From Microtetraspora glauca (GTDB lineage Bacteria; Actinomycetota; Actinomycetes; Streptosporangiales; Streptosporangiaceae), in assembly GCA_001570385.1 (NCBI GenBank), contig BBYL01000008.1, positions 124,001 to 188,000 of the forward strand: a DNA stretch of 64,000 nucleotides. The letters run 5' to 3'. Each line of letters opens with the position of its first letter. The stretch's first letter is position 1. Below are positions 35,962 through 45,318 of this stretch, one piece after another. Both the position numbers and the translations under genes were made by a program. A model generated the notes under the pieces. That model searched no databases and was not told where the DNA came from. It saw only the letters and a program-made list of their open reading frames with translations.

Positions 35962-36858
35962 TCAGGCGGCACACGCAGTGCGCAGCGCGTCGACGGCGGC
36001 CCTGATGGCGGGACGGCGCGCCGCGTCGGTGCGCCACAGCGCGTAGATGCGCCGCTGCAGCCGGGGCACCACGGGGACCGCGCGCACGCCCTCGGGCAAC
36101 TGGCCGCGCCCGAGGCGGGGGATCAGCGCGTACCCGTGGCCCGCCGCGACGAGCGCGAGCTGGGTGGGGTACTCGTCGGCCATGGCGACGATCCTGGGCT
36201 CCTTCTCCGCCGACCGGAGCAGGAACATCAGGAAGTCGTGGCAGACCGTGCCGGACGTGCCGCTGATCCAGCCCTCACCGGGGAGGTCGGCCAGCTCGAT
36301 CTCCCGTTTGGTCGCCAGCGGGTGACCGGCGGGCATGACCACGTCCGCGACGTCGTCGAGCAGCGCCGCGCGCGACAGCCCCTCGGGGATGGCCATCGGC
36401 CGGTTGAGCCAGTCCTGGACGAGGGCCAGGTCGATCTCGCCCCGGGACACCTCACGGATCTGCCGATCGGGTTCCCGCTCGTAGAGGACCACATCGAGAT
36501 CGGGATGGTTCTTCTTGATCAGCATCAGCGCCTGCGGCATGATCCCCCTGGCCGCGGTCGGGAAGGCGGCCATCACGAGCCTTCCGACCACGGTGCCGCG
36601 CAGCGCCTCGAAGTCGGCCTCGGCCGTCTCCACCAGGGCCAGGATCTTCTCCGCGTGGTCGGCGAGCAGCCCGGCCGCGTCGGTGAGCTTCACTCCGCGC
36701 CCGTTGCGCTCGACGAGGACCGCCCCGGTCTCGCGTTCGAGCTTCGCCAACTGCTGGGAGATCGCCGACGGGGTCACCATCAGCGCCTCCGCGGCGGCCG
36801 CGACGGAACCGTAGACGGCCACAGCGTGCAGCGCCTTCAACCGGTTCAGATCCAACAT
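35962..36858 (-). CDS. LysR-family transcriptional regulator
   Basis: A 298-residue activator/repressor. The N-terminal winged helix (ALHAVAVYGSVAAAAEALMVTPSAISQQLAKLE) is followed by a linker helix and a periplasmic-binding-like effector domain (RLVMAAFPTAARGIMPQAL onward). The ligand is unknown. Downstream on the same strand is the phosphatase-family gene (22-nt gap), which may be a target or simply co-transcribed. Confidence 0.92.
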   Translation of the reverse strand: MLDLNRLKALHAVAVYGSVAAAAEALMVTPSAISQQLAKLERETGAVLVERNGRGVKLTDAAGLLADHAEKILALVETAEADFEALRGTVVGRLVMAAFPTAARGIMPQALMLIKKNHPDLDVVLYEREPDRQIREVSRGEIDLALVQDWLNRPMAIPEGLSRAALLDDVADVVMPAGHPLATKREIELADLPGEGWISGTSGTVCHDFLMFLLRSAEKEPRIVAMADEYPTQLALVAAGHGYALIPRLGRGQLPEGVRAVPVVPRLQRRIYALWRTDAARRPAIRAAVDALRTACAA

Positions 36859-36934
36859 GTAAGCCAGTCTAAACGGTTATGACGCAAAAAGCCCGATGTC
36901 GCTGAACTGTCAGCCGGTCCCAGCGGAGCGGACC

Positions 36935-38224
36935 CTACATCGTCGCGGCGGCGGCCTTGGCGGCGAGCGGAAGCGCCTCAGCGACGCGGGTGAGCGCCTC
37001 CTCATCGTGGGCCGCGGACAGGAACCACGCCTCGAACGCCGACGGCGGGAGGTAGACCCCCTGGTCGAGCATCCCGTGGAAGAACGAGCGGTACGCCTCC
37101 GCGCTCTGCCTCTTCGCCGAGTCGAAGTCGGTGACCGGCCCGTCGGTGAAGAAGATCGAGAACAGGCTGCCCGCGCGCTGCAGCCGGTGCGGTACGCCCT
37201 CGGCCACCAGCGCGTCGGACGCCGCCTCGGCGACGAGCAGGGCCGCCGCGTCCACCCGCTCGTAGACACCCGCGTCACAGGCCCGCAGCGTCGCGAGGCC
37301 GGCGGCGGAGGCCAGCGGGTTACCCGAGAGCGTGCCTGCCTGGTAGACCGGGCCATGCGGCGCGAGCAACGCCATCACGTCGGCCCGCCCGCCGAAGGCC
37401 GCGGCCGGCATCCCGCCGCCCATGACCTTGCCGAACGTCATGAGGTCCGCCTCGACGGGGTCGAGTCCGTACCAGCCGGAGGCGGAGACCCGGAAACCGG
37501 TGAGCACCTCGTCGATGATCAGCAGCGCCCCGTTCTGCGTGCAGAGCTCGCGGAGCCGCTGGTTGAAGCCGGGCAGGGGCGGGACCACGCCCATGTTGGC
37601 CGGGCACGCCTCGGTGATGACACAGGCGATCTCGAACGAGCGGAAGGCCTCCTCGACCGCCTCGATCGAGTTGTACGGCAGGACGATCGTGTCGGCGGCG
37701 GCCGCGCCGGTCACGCCGGGAGTGTCCGGGAGGCCGAACGTCACCAGCCCGGAACCGGCCGCGGCCAGCAGTGCGTCCACGTGCCCGTGGTAGCAACCGG
37801 CGAACTTGACCACCTTCGCCCGGCCGGTGAAGCCGCGCGCGAGCCGTACCGCCGACATGGTGGCCTCGGTGCCCGAGCTGACCAGCCGGATCTTCTCCAC
37901 GGGGGCGATGCGGGAGACGATCTCCTCGGCCAGCAGGACCTCGCCCTCGGTGGCGGTCCCGAACGACAGGCCGTGGGCCAGCGCGCCCTCGACGGCCTCG
38001 ATCACGGCCGGATGGCGATGCCCGAGGATCATCGGCCCCCAGGAGCACACCAGATCGACGTAGCGGTTGCCGTCCACGTCCGTGATGTACGGCCCCTGGC
38101 CCGAGGCCATGAACCTGGGCACTCCCCCGACCGCGCCGAACGCGCGCACCGGGGAGTTGACACCACCGGGCACGATCCGCCGCGCCCGCTCGAACAGTTC
38201 CGCTGACTTCTCCGTACGGCTCAC
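36935..38224 (-). CDS. hemL: Glutamate-1-semialdehyde 2,1-aminomutase
   Basis: A 429-residue PLP enzyme that makes 5-aminolevulinate from glutamate-1-semialdehyde. The PLP lysine is in [20 protein letters not shown], and the DEVLTGFRV segment supplies the cofactor Asp. GTG start with GGGAGG close upstream. It is downstream of the prim-pol-like gene (34-nt gap) and completes the C5 pathway begun by hemA at 42538-43845. Confidence 0.95.
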   Translation of the reverse strand: MSRTEKSAELFERARRIVPGGVNSPVRAFGAVGGVPRFMASGQGPYITDVDGNRYVDLVCSWGPMILGHRHPAVIEAVEGALAHGLSFGTATEGEVLLAEEIVSRIAPVEKIRLVSSGTEATMSAVRLARGFTGRAKVVKFAGCYHGHVDALLAAAGSGLVTFGLPDTPGVTGAAAADTIVLPYNSIEAVEEAFRSFEIACVITEACPANMGVVPPLPGFNQRLRELCTQNGALLIIDEVLTGFRVSASGWYGLDPVEADLMTFGKVMGGGMPAAAFGGRADVMALLAPHGPVYQAGTLSGNPLASAAGLATLRACDAGVYERVDAAALLVAEAASDALVAEGVPHRLQRAGSLFSIFFTDGPVTDFDSAKRQSAEAYRSFFHGMLDQGVYLPPSAFEAWFLSAAHDEEALTRVAEALPLAAKAAAATM

Positions 38225-38258
38225 GCCTCCCAGCCTACGGGCGACGTGTCGCGACCCC

Positions 38259-38903
38259 TCACTCGCAGGCGTCGACGAGCAGATCCAGGACGCGGAGCGG
38301 GTCGGGCAGCGGACGCCCGTCCGGGGGACGCAGCCAGCTCACCACCGCGCCGGTCACCAGCGTCGACGGCGGAGCGAGCACGTAGCTGTCGCGGCAGTGC
38401 CAGCGCAGGCCGGGCGTGGCCTCGATGGTCGCGGGGTCGCAGTCGAGGTGGCAGGACCACCACTCGTCCTCGTCCTCCGGCGCGCCTCTCGTCGCCACAT
38501 AGAAAAGGACCCGGTCGCCGTTCGCGGCGACCGGGCCCGTGGCCAGTCCTGTGGAGTCCATGGCGGTCAGGGCCGCCATCCCGGCGACCGCCGGTACGTC
38601 GAACACGTCGAACACCCGGCCCGTGGGCAGGATCACATTGGCGTCGGGGTTGTGCTCCCACCGGCGCGTGAGGAGGGCGGAGTCGACCGTCGCCTCCATC
38701 TGCCACGCCGGGGACAGCGGGTGCGCGCCCGGATCGGGACAACCGACGCGGTCGCAGGAACAGGCGCGCCCACCCTCGCGGAGCGGGTGGGCGCCAAGAC
38801 AGCTCGCCCAGCCGAGCTGGGCGTATTCCAGTACAGACGTGATCTTCCGTGGCTTTCGATGCGCACGCCGTTTCGTCCGGCGGACCAGCGGTGCCCCCAC
38901 CAT
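38259..38903 (-). CDS. Bifunctional DNA primase/polymerase N-domain-like protein
   Basis: 214 residues from an ATG preceded by GGGGGAGGAG. The region [21 protein letters not shown], then [34 protein letters not shown] and [15 protein letters not shown], resembles the prim-pol N-terminal domain family of actinobacteria. Cysteine clusters CSCDRVGC suggest a metal site. The catalytic acidic set is not obvious, so activity is doubtful. It lies between hemB and hemL in the haem gene run with a 90-nt gap to hemB. Confidence 0.6.
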   Translation of the reverse strand: MVGAPLVRRTKRRAHRKPRKITSVLEYAQLGWASCLGAHPLREGGRACSCDRVGCPDPGAHPLSPAWQMEATVDSALLTRRWEHNPDANVILPTGRVFDVFDVPAVAGMAALTAMDSTGLATGPVAANGDRVLFYVATRGAPEDEDEWWSCHLDCDPATIEATPGLRWHCRDSYVLAPPSTLVTGAVVSWLRPPDGRPLPDPLRVLDLLVDACE

Positions 38904-38993
38904 CGTGCTCCTCCCCCACGGATGCTCTTTTGCTGTACCTGATAATGCCCTTTACGGATCAGCGCTCACCGCACCACCCCCGGGCGAAGCCCC

Positions 38994-39998
38994 CTATGCG
39001 CGTAGCCTGCGCGCGACCTCGGTGGCCCAGTAGGTGAGGATCATGTCCGCTCCGGCCCGGCGGATGGCGACCAGCGACTCCATGATGATCCGCTCGCGGT
39101 CGATCCAGCCGTTGGCGGCCGCCGCCTCGACCATGGCGTACTCGCCGCTCACCTGGTAGGCCGCCACCGGGACCTCGACCAGGTCGCGGATCTGCCGCAG
39201 GATGTCCAGGTACGCGAGCGCGGGCTTGACCATCACCGCGTCCGCGCCCTCGGCGAGATCGAGCCGCACCTCCCGCAGCGCCTCGCCGATGGGACCGGCC
39301 GGGTCCTGCTGGTAGGCGCTGCGGTCCCCGAACTGGGGCGCGCACTCGGCGGCGTCGCGGAACGGCCCGTAGAACGCCGAGGCGTACTTCGCCGAGTAGG
39401 CGAGGATCGGGATCTCCGTGAAGCCGTCGGCGTCGAGGGCCTGCCTGATCGCCCCGACCTGGCCGTCCATCATGCCGCTGGGCGCGATCACGCGTGATCC
39501 CGCCCGCGCCTGCGCGACCGCCGCGGAGGCGTACCGCTCCAGCGTGGCGTCGTTGTCCACCTCGCCGGACTCGGTCAGCAGGCCGCAGTGACCGTGGTCG
39601 GTGTACTCGTCCAGGCAGGTGTCGCTCATCAGGACCAGCGCGTCGCCGACCTCGGACGCGAGGTCGGCGAGCGCGAGCTGGACGACGCCCCTGGGGTCGT
39701 CGGCCGCCGAACCGCGCGCGTCCTTGTGCAGCGGAACGCCGAACAGTATGACACCGCCGACTCCCGCCTCCGCCGCCTCGTGGGCGGCCTTGCGCAGCGA
39801 GTCACGCGTGTGCTGGACGACCCCCGGCATGGACGCCACGGGCTGCGGATCCGCGATGCCCTCCTTGACGAACATCGGCAGGATCAGCTCGGCCGGGTGC
39901 AGACGCGTCCCGGCCACCATGCGGCGCATCGACGCCGTACGGCGCAGCCGCCGTGGCCGGGCCACCGGATATTCAGCGTTCACGATCGTGTTCTCCAC
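38994..39998 (-). CDS. hemB: Delta-aminolevulinic acid dehydratase (porphobilinogen synthase)
   Basis: A 334-residue enzyme that condenses two 5-aminolevulinate molecules. The metal site is Cys-type (SDTCLDEYTDHGHCG), so a zinc-dependent form is expected. The Schiff-base lysines are in ILAYSAKYASAFYGPFRD and DAVMVKPALAYLDIL. A 45-nt gap separates it from the upstream fused cobA-hemD gene. Confidence 0.96.
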   Translation of the reverse strand: MENTIVNAEYPVARPRRLRRTASMRRMVAGTRLHPAELILPMFVKEGIADPQPVASMPGVVQHTRDSLRKAAHEAAEAGVGGVILFGVPLHKDARGSAADDPRGVVQLALADLASEVGDALVLMSDTCLDEYTDHGHCGLLTESGEVDNDATLERYASAAVAQARAGSRVIAPSGMMDGQVGAIRQALDADGFTEIPILAYSAKYASAFYGPFRDAAECAPQFGDRSAYQQDPAGPIGEALREVRLDLAEGADAVMVKPALAYLDILRQIRDLVEVPVAAYQVSGEYAMVEAAAANGWIDRERIIMESLVAIRRAGADMILTYWATEVARRLRA

Positions 39999-40043
39999 TC
40001 GGACTGGACGGGGCCCGCGAACGGCCGCCGCGGGACACCCGGG

Positions 40044-41633
40044 TCACTTGAAGCGCCGGCGCGCCCCCCTGCGGGTCTGCGAGGGCCTGCGCGGCATCTC
40101 CCCGGCCGAGATGGCCGCGTGCCGCTGCTTCGCACCGTACTCCGCCAGGGCCGCCGCGAGCGCGGAGGCCGACGGCCTGTCGGCCATCACGTCGACCCGG
40201 AGGCCGAACTCCTCCGCCGTCTTGGCGGTCTGCGGACCGATCACCGCGATCACGGTCACGTTGTGCGGCTTGCCGGCGATGCCGACGAGGTTCCGCACGG
40301 TCGACGACGAGGTGAAGAGCACCGCGTCGAAGCCGCCGCCCTTGATCGCCTCCCGGATCGGGGCGGGCGGCGGCGCCGCGCGCACCGTGCGGTACGCCGT
40401 CACGTCGTCGCACTCCCAGCCGAGCTCCGTGAGACCCGCGACCAGCGTCTCGGTCGCGATGTCCGCACGGGGCAGCAGGACGCGGTTGATCGGGTCCAGC
40501 ATCGAGTCGTACGGCGGCCACTCCGCGAGCAGCCCCTCGGACGACTGCTCGCCGGTCGGGACCAGGTCGGGCTTCACGCCGAACTCGACCAGGGCGCGGG
40601 ACGTCGCACCGCCGACGGCCGCCACCTTGAGCCCGGCGAACGCCCGCGCGTCCAGGCCGTACTCCTCGAACTTCTCCCGCACCGCCTTGACGGCGTTGGC
40701 GCTGGTGAAGGCGACCCACTCGTAGCGGCCGGTGACCAGGCCCTTGATGGCGCGGTCCATCTGCTGCGGCGTCCGGGGCGGCTCGACGGAGATCGTCGGC
40801 ACCTCCTCCGGCACCGCGCCGTACGAGCGGAGCTGCTCGGACAGCCCCTCGGCCTGCTCCTTGGTGCGCGGCACCAGGACCCGCCAGCCGAACAGGGACT
40901 TCGTCTCGAACCACGACAGGCGGTCGCGCATGCCGACGGCGTCGCCGACGACGATGAGCGCCGGCTCGGTCATGCCCGCGTGTTTGAGATCGGGACCGAT
41001 GCGGCCGAGCGACGACACGACGGTGAACTGCTCGGTGGTGGTGCCCTCGCTCGTCACCGCGACCGGCGTCGAGTCGGGCTTGCCCGCCGCGATCAGCGCC
41101 TTGGCGATCGGGACGGCCTCCGCGACGCCGTTGTAGATGACCAGTGTGCCCTCGCATCCGGCGTGCCGCGACCAGTCGGACACCTGCGCGGCGTCGACGA
41201 TGCGGAACTCCGGAACGGCCACCGCCGGCGGGATGCCCGCGTACGTCAGCACGGCCGTCGCCGGCGGGACTCCGGGAACGATCTCGAAGTCCACGTCGGC
41301 ATTGGCGCAGGCCGCCACCTCCTCGGTGACCGAGGAGAAGAACGACGGATCGCCCGGGCACACCCGTACGACCGTCCGTCCCGCCTTGGCGTCCTGCAGC
41401 GTCTTCAGCGAGATCGAGTTCTCGGCGGCCTCGGCGGTGATGTCCACCACCTCGACGTCCTTGCGGCAGTGCCGGAGCAGCGCGCCGTACGCCTGCTGGT
41501 CGAGCACGACGACGTCGGCCCTGCCCAGCAGGTCGGCGCCACGCAGCGTGAGCAGGTTCTCGTCACCGGGGCCGGCGCCGATGAAGGCGACGAAACCCGA
41601 TCGGGGCTCTGGAATGGTATTTGTGGGGCTCAA
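40044..41633 (-). CDS. hemD: Fused uroporphyrinogen-III methyltransferase / uroporphyrinogen-III synthase
   Basis: 529 residues. The N-terminal part (about 12-250) is SUMT-like with FIGAGPGDENLLTLRGADLL and RVCPGDPSFFSS; the C-terminal part (about 260-510) is a HemD fold with LVPRTKEQAEGLSEQLRSYG and FDAVLFTSSSTVRNL. Actinobacterial HemD is often fused to a CobA-like domain. It would feed both haem and sirohaem/cobalamin branches if both domains are active. The ATG overlaps the hemC stop by 4 nt. A basic Arg-rich tail ends the protein. Confidence 0.9.
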   Translation of the reverse strand: MSPTNTIPEPRSGFVAFIGAGPGDENLLTLRGADLLGRADVVVLDQQAYGALLRHCRKDVEVVDITAEAAENSISLKTLQDAKAGRTVVRVCPGDPSFFSSVTEEVAACANADVDFEIVPGVPPATAVLTYAGIPPAVAVPEFRIVDAAQVSDWSRHAGCEGTLVIYNGVAEAVPIAKALIAAGKPDSTPVAVTSEGTTTEQFTVVSSLGRIGPDLKHAGMTEPALIVVGDAVGMRDRLSWFETKSLFGWRVLVPRTKEQAEGLSEQLRSYGAVPEEVPTISVEPPRTPQQMDRAIKGLVTGRYEWVAFTSANAVKAVREKFEEYGLDARAFAGLKVAAVGGATSRALVEFGVKPDLVPTGEQSSEGLLAEWPPYDSMLDPINRVLLPRADIATETLVAGLTELGWECDDVTAYRTVRAAPPPAPIREAIKGGGFDAVLFTSSSTVRNLVGIAGKPHNVTVIAVIGPQTAKTAEEFGLRVDVMADRPSASALAAALAEYGAKQRHAAISAGEMPRRPSQTRRGARRRFK

Positions 41634-42541
41634 TGGGCCTGCTCCCCCATCAACGTGCCGGCCCCCTCAGCGATCATGGAAGCCGCGAGATCACGGCCGA
41701 GGTCCATGGCCGCCAGACGAGGTCCGGAGGTGGACTTGCGCACTGACCTGACGCCGTCGATGGCGACGACGGCAGCGGTCAGGTTGAGAATGTGCCCGTC
41801 ATCGGACGCGAAAGCACCTACCGGTGCCGCGCAACCGGCTTCGAGGGCGGAAAGCACGGCGCGCTCGGCGGTCACCGCCGCGCGGGTTCGCGGGTCGTCG
41901 AGGACGCCCAGCAACTCGATCAGGTCGGCGCGATCGGCCGGGCACTCGACGGCGAGTGAGCCCTGGCCGGGCGCCGGAAGCACCTCGTCGACCTCGAAGA
42001 TCTGCGAGATCTCGCCGTCGCGGCCGAGCCGGCAGAGCCCGGCGGTGGCCAGCACGACGGCGTCCAGCTCACCCGCGGCGATCTTGCCGATGCGGGTGGG
42101 CGCGTTTCCCCTGATCGGGACGTAGTGAAGGTCCGGCCGTAGGGACCGGAGTTGCGCGACGCGGCGCGGCGAGCCGGTGCCCACCCGGGCGCCGGGCGCC
42201 AGGTCGGCCAGTTTGGCCGTGCTCACCAGCGCGTCGCGCGGATCGTCACGCGGCGGCGTGGCGACCAACGTGATCCGGGGGTCTTCCGCGGTCGGCAGAT
42301 CTTTGAGCGAGTGGACGGCGAAGTCGATCTCACCCTCGATCAGCTTGTTGCGCAGCTCGCTGACGAACACGCCGGTGCCGCCGAGCTGGGTGAGATTGGC
42401 CTTGGTGACGTCACCGTACGTGGTGATGCCCACCAGCTCCACCTCGCGCCCGGTCAGCTCGGTGAGCCGCTTGGCCACCAGCCCGGACTGCGTCGTGGCC
42501 ATCTCACTCTTGCGGGTGCCCATCCTCAGAGGAGCGCTCAT
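41630..42541 (-). CDS. hemC: Porphobilinogen deaminase (hydroxymethylbilane synthase)
   Basis: A 303-residue enzyme that polymerises four porphobilinogens. The Cys that anchors the dipyrromethane cofactor is in LEAGCAAPVGAF, and HSLKDLPT holds the catalytic Asp. The opening strand is LRMGTRKSEMATTQS, slightly divergent from the usual RIGTRxSxLA. The start overlaps the hemA stop by 4 nt. Confidence 0.95.
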   Translation of the reverse strand: MSAPLRMGTRKSEMATTQSGLVAKRLTELTGREVELVGITTYGDVTKANLTQLGGTGVFVSELRNKLIEGEIDFAVHSLKDLPTAEDPRITLVATPPRDDPRDALVSTAKLADLAPGARVGTGSPRRVAQLRSLRPDLHYVPIRGNAPTRIGKIAAGELDAVVLATAGLCRLGRDGEISQIFEVDEVLPAPGQGSLAVECPADRADLIELLGVLDDPRTRAAVTAERAVLSALEAGCAAPVGAFASDDGHILNLTAAVVAIDGVRSVRKSTSGPRLAAMDLGRDLAASMIAEGAGTLMGEQAH

Positions 42542-43845
42542 GACTCGACCTCCATCCGCGACACGGCCTCGGGCTTCTGGGGATCCAGGTTGAACAGCTC
42601 GCGGAGGGCCTCCGCGTACTGATCGCCTCCAGGCGAGGACGCCAGCCGCTTGACACGTACGGTCGGCTCGTGGAGCAGCTTGTCCACGACTCTTCTGACA
42701 GTCTGTGCGACCTCGTCGCGCAGCCGTCCCTCCAGTTCGGGGACGCGCGAGATCAGCCGGCCCATCTCGGAGTCGACCACCTCTGCCGCCTTGCTGCGCA
42801 GCGCGACCACGGTAGGGGTCACCCGGGCGGCGCGCTCCGCTTCGAGGTGGGCGGCCACCTCCTCGGTGACGATCGTCTGAACCGCGGCGATGGCCTCGGC
42901 CCGGCCGCCGTCGCCGATGTCGTCGGCCACGCCGGCCTGCTGCATGGACTCCAGGTCGACCAGCGTCACGCCGGGCAGCGCCCGTACGCCGGGGTCGACG
43001 TCGTGCGGGAGGGCCAGGTCGAGCAGGAAGAGATCCCGGCCGCGGCCCATCGCCCCGGCGACCGTCTCATCGGTGATCAGGCACGATCCGGCGCCGGTGC
43101 ACGAGATGACGATGTCCGCCTCGGCGATCTCGGCGGGGATCTCCGTGAGCCGGACCGCCCGGCCGCCGACCGACTCGGCCAGGCGTACGGCGCGGTCGTA
43201 GGTGCGGTTGGCGATGACGATGTCGGTCACGCCCGAACGGACAAGGGTGGTGGCGGACAGCGCGCTCATCGACCCGGCGCCGACGACCAGCGCCCGCTTC
43301 CCGGAGATCGGGCCGAGCTCACGCTCGGCGAGCGTCAGGCCCACCCCGACGAGGGAGGCGCCCGCCCGGTCGATGGCGGTGTCGGCGTGCGCCCGCTTTC
43401 CGACCCGCAGGGCCTGCTGGAAGAGCTCGTTGAGAACGCTCCCCACGGTGCCCTGGTCCTGGGCGAGCTTCAGCGCCACGCGGATCTGGCCGAGGATCTG
43501 CCCCTCGCCGACGACCATCGAGTCGAGGCCGCAGGCCACAGAGAACAGGTGGTGGACGGCGCGGTCCTCGTACTGCACGTAGAGGTGCGGGGTGAGCTGC
43601 TCCTGGTTGATGCCGCAGTGCGTGGCGAGCAGGTCGGTGACGGCCGTGACGGCGCCGTGGAACCGGTCCACGTCCGCGTAGACCTCGACCCGGTTGCAGG
43701 TCGAGACGACCATCGCCTCGGAGACCGTGGGCTCGCCGCGTACGTCGAGGAGCAGCTTGGCGAGCGCGTCGCCGCTCACCGAGACGCGTTCGAGCAGGGC
43801 CACCGGTGCCGTGCGGTGGCTCAGGCCGACAACGAGGATGCTCAT
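42538..43845 (-). CDS. hemA: Glutamyl-tRNA reductase
   Basis: A 435-residue enzyme that starts tetrapyrrole synthesis from glutamyl-tRNA. VVGLSHRTAPVALLERV is the N-terminal signature, the catalytic Cys is in VVSTCNRVEVYA and the NADPH-binding ALVVGAGSMSAL follows. The ATG at 43845 overlaps the rex stop by 4 nt; the longer ORF to 43905 would run into rex. The C-terminal dimerisation region ends in a short extension after ALRELFNLDPQ. Co-transcription with rex means NADH-linked control of haem supply. Confidence 0.95.
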   Translation of the reverse strand: MSILVVGLSHRTAPVALLERVSVSGDALAKLLLDVRGEPTVSEAMVVSTCNRVEVYADVDRFHGAVTAVTDLLATHCGINQEQLTPHLYVQYEDRAVHHLFSVACGLDSMVVGEGQILGQIRVALKLAQDQGTVGSVLNELFQQALRVGKRAHADTAIDRAGASLVGVGLTLAERELGPISGKRALVVGAGSMSALSATTLVRSGVTDIVIANRTYDRAVRLAESVGGRAVRLTEIPAEIAEADIVISCTGAGSCLITDETVAGAMGRGRDLFLLDLALPHDVDPGVRALPGVTLVDLESMQQAGVADDIGDGGRAEAIAAVQTIVTEEVAAHLEAERAARVTPTVVALRSKAAEVVDSEMGRLISRVPELEGRLRDEVAQTVRRVVDKLLHEPTVRVKRLASSPGGDQYAEALRELFNLDPQKPEAVSRMEVES

Positions 43846-44579
43846 TGGCTCGCCTCGCCCAGCGGCGCTCCGCGCTCGCTCACTACGACCACCCCATCGG
43901 GCCACTCATCGCCCATCATGGGCCCTCCACTCGCCTTACGCTGCTCGTGGAACGCAAGAATCTGCAGTTCAATGGATAAATCGACTTTACGAACATCTAC
44001 GCCGTCCGGCACGGTCAGCACCACGGGGGCGAAGTTCAAAATACTGGTGACGCCCGCGGCGATGACGCGGTCGCAGACCTCCTGCGCCGCCGTCGCCGGC
44101 GTCGCGATCACCACTATGGACACCCCGCGCTTCCTGATCACTGACTCGAGCCCGTCGGCATGTTCCACCACGAGCCCGGCGATCCGCTCGCCCACCACTC
44201 CGGGATCGGCGTCGAACAGGCCCGCGACCCGGAAACCCCGGGACACGAACCCTCCATAGTTGGCGAGCGCTCGCCCGAGGTTACCCACCCCCACGATGGC
44301 GACGGCCCAATCCTGGGTGAGACCTAGCTCACGCGAGATCTGGTAGATCAGGTACTGGACGTCGTACCCCACCCCGCGAGTGCCGTATGACCCGAGGTGT
44401 GAGAGGTCCTTGCGGAGCTTGGCCGAGTTCACCCCTGCCGCGACCGCGAGGTCCTCCGAGCTGACCGTGGCCGTGCCACGCTCGGCCAGCCCGTTCAAGG
44501 CACGCAAGTAGAGCGGCAGTCTTGCGACCGTCGCATCGGGAATGCCACGCTCTCGCGCTTGAGGGATACGGCGGGTCAC
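43842..44579 (-). CDS. rex: Redox-sensing transcriptional repressor Rex
   Basis: 245 residues. The winged helix (RLPLYLRALNGLAERGTATV and NSAKLRKDLSHLGSYGTRGVGY) is followed by an NAD(H)-binding Rossmann domain with VAIVGVGNLGRAL. A C-terminal swap helix is present (VDLSIELQILAFHEQRKA). Rex binds TTGTGAAN4TTCACAA-type sites and is released when NADH rises. An imperfect site lies 93 bp upstream of its start, and a perfect one lies in front of the reductase-nuo unit. Confidence 0.96.
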   Translation of the reverse strand: MTRRIPQARERGIPDATVARLPLYLRALNGLAERGTATVSSEDLAVAAGVNSAKLRKDLSHLGSYGTRGVGYDVQYLIYQISRELGLTQDWAVAIVGVGNLGRALANYGGFVSRGFRVAGLFDADPGVVGERIAGLVVEHADGLESVIRKRGVSIVVIATPATAAQEVCDRVIAAGVTSILNFAPVVLTVPDGVDVRKVDLSIELQILAFHEQRKASGGPMMGDEWPDGVVVVSERGAPLGEASQ

Positions 44580-44672
44580 TTGCCGGTGCTCCAGGGGGAC
44601 GGACAGCCGGAGACCGTCTCCGACCGTACGAGTGGATGTAACCGAATTTCGCGTTCCTACAGGTTAGTGCCT

Positions 44673-44690
44673 TTGTGAAGCGATGCACAA
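44673..44690. promoter_or_regulatory. Imperfect Rex operator upstream of rex
   Basis: TTGTGAAGCGATGCACAA has one mismatched half-site position relative to TTGTGAA-N4-TTCACAA, lying 93 bp upstream of the rex start at 44579. Autoregulation of the rex-hemACD unit is known in Streptomyces; here it is inferred from site and position. Confidence 0.75.
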
Positions 44691-44919
44691 AGTCAGTGCT
44701 CGTTCACTGTCCCAAAGCGCGGGCCCGGTATCCAACTCGGCCCTAGCCGTGCGGCCGCTTTGCAGGGACGCGCTCGGTCCGTCTCGCACCGCCCCGCGTA
44801 CGGCGGAGCGCGCCCGGCAGGCCCCCGCCTGACGTTCGGCGGCGCTCCCGAGAGACCGCGCCCGACCGTACGGCGGCGCTCCCGAAAGACCGCACGCGGC
44901 GGCCCAATAGGCTGGCGCC

Positions 44920-45168
44920 ATGGCACCTCGCGAGCATCGGATCACCCTCATCGGCAAGCCCGGCTGTCACCTCTGCGACGACGCGCGGGCCGTCATCGAG
45001 CGCGTGGCCGCGGATCTCGGCGTGCCGTGGGAAGAGCGTGACATCACCCTCTCCGAGGAGGATCACGCCAAATATTGGGAGATGATCCCGGTCACCCTGA
45101 TCGACGGGGTCCAGCATGACTTCTGGCGCGTGGACGAAGCCCGTCTCCGCGCCGCGCTCAGCGTATGA
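44920..45168 (+). CDS. Glutaredoxin-family protein
   Basis: 82 residues with a thioredoxin fold pattern. RITLIGKPGCHLCDDARAVI contains the CxxC active site, and PVTLIDGVQHDFWRVDEARL gives the cis-Pro and substrate-binding region. Actinobacterial homologues of this size sit near rex or hem genes. Redox partner and target are not identifiable. It is divergent from rex and followed by a short repeat array. Confidence 0.8.
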   Translation: MAPREHRITLIGKPGCHLCDDARAVIERVAADLGVPWEERDITLSEEDHAKYWEMIPVTLIDGVQHDFWRVDEARLRAALSV

Positions 45169-45180
45169 TCGCGCAACGCC

Positions 45181-45230
45181 CGACCGCTCAGTGTCCGATC
45201 GCTCTACGTCTGACCGCTCTATGTCTGATC
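45181..45230. repeat. Degenerate 15-bp tandem repeats
   Basis: Three 15-bp units (45181-45195, 45196-45210, 45211-45225) plus a partial fourth share the form YGAYCGCTCWRYGTC, for example TGACCGCTCTATGTC. They lie between the glutaredoxin gene and the 7-helix membrane protein. An opposite-strand ORF would read RSDxE pentapeptides across them, but it runs through the glutaredoxin gene and is not supported. Confidence 0.6.
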
Positions 45231-45318
45231 GTCGCGCCTTCGGCACGACCTGTTCGGGACGCCCTTGGGGCGACTCCCGCCCTTGTCACCTGGTTCCCCG
45301 TGCCCTCGAAGGGGCCGC

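Noticed and set aside
44743..45246. Minus-strand ORF with RSDxE pentapeptide repeats
   Set aside because: It covers the glutaredoxin gene in antisense; the repeats are DNA-level 15-bp units and the rest has no protein character.
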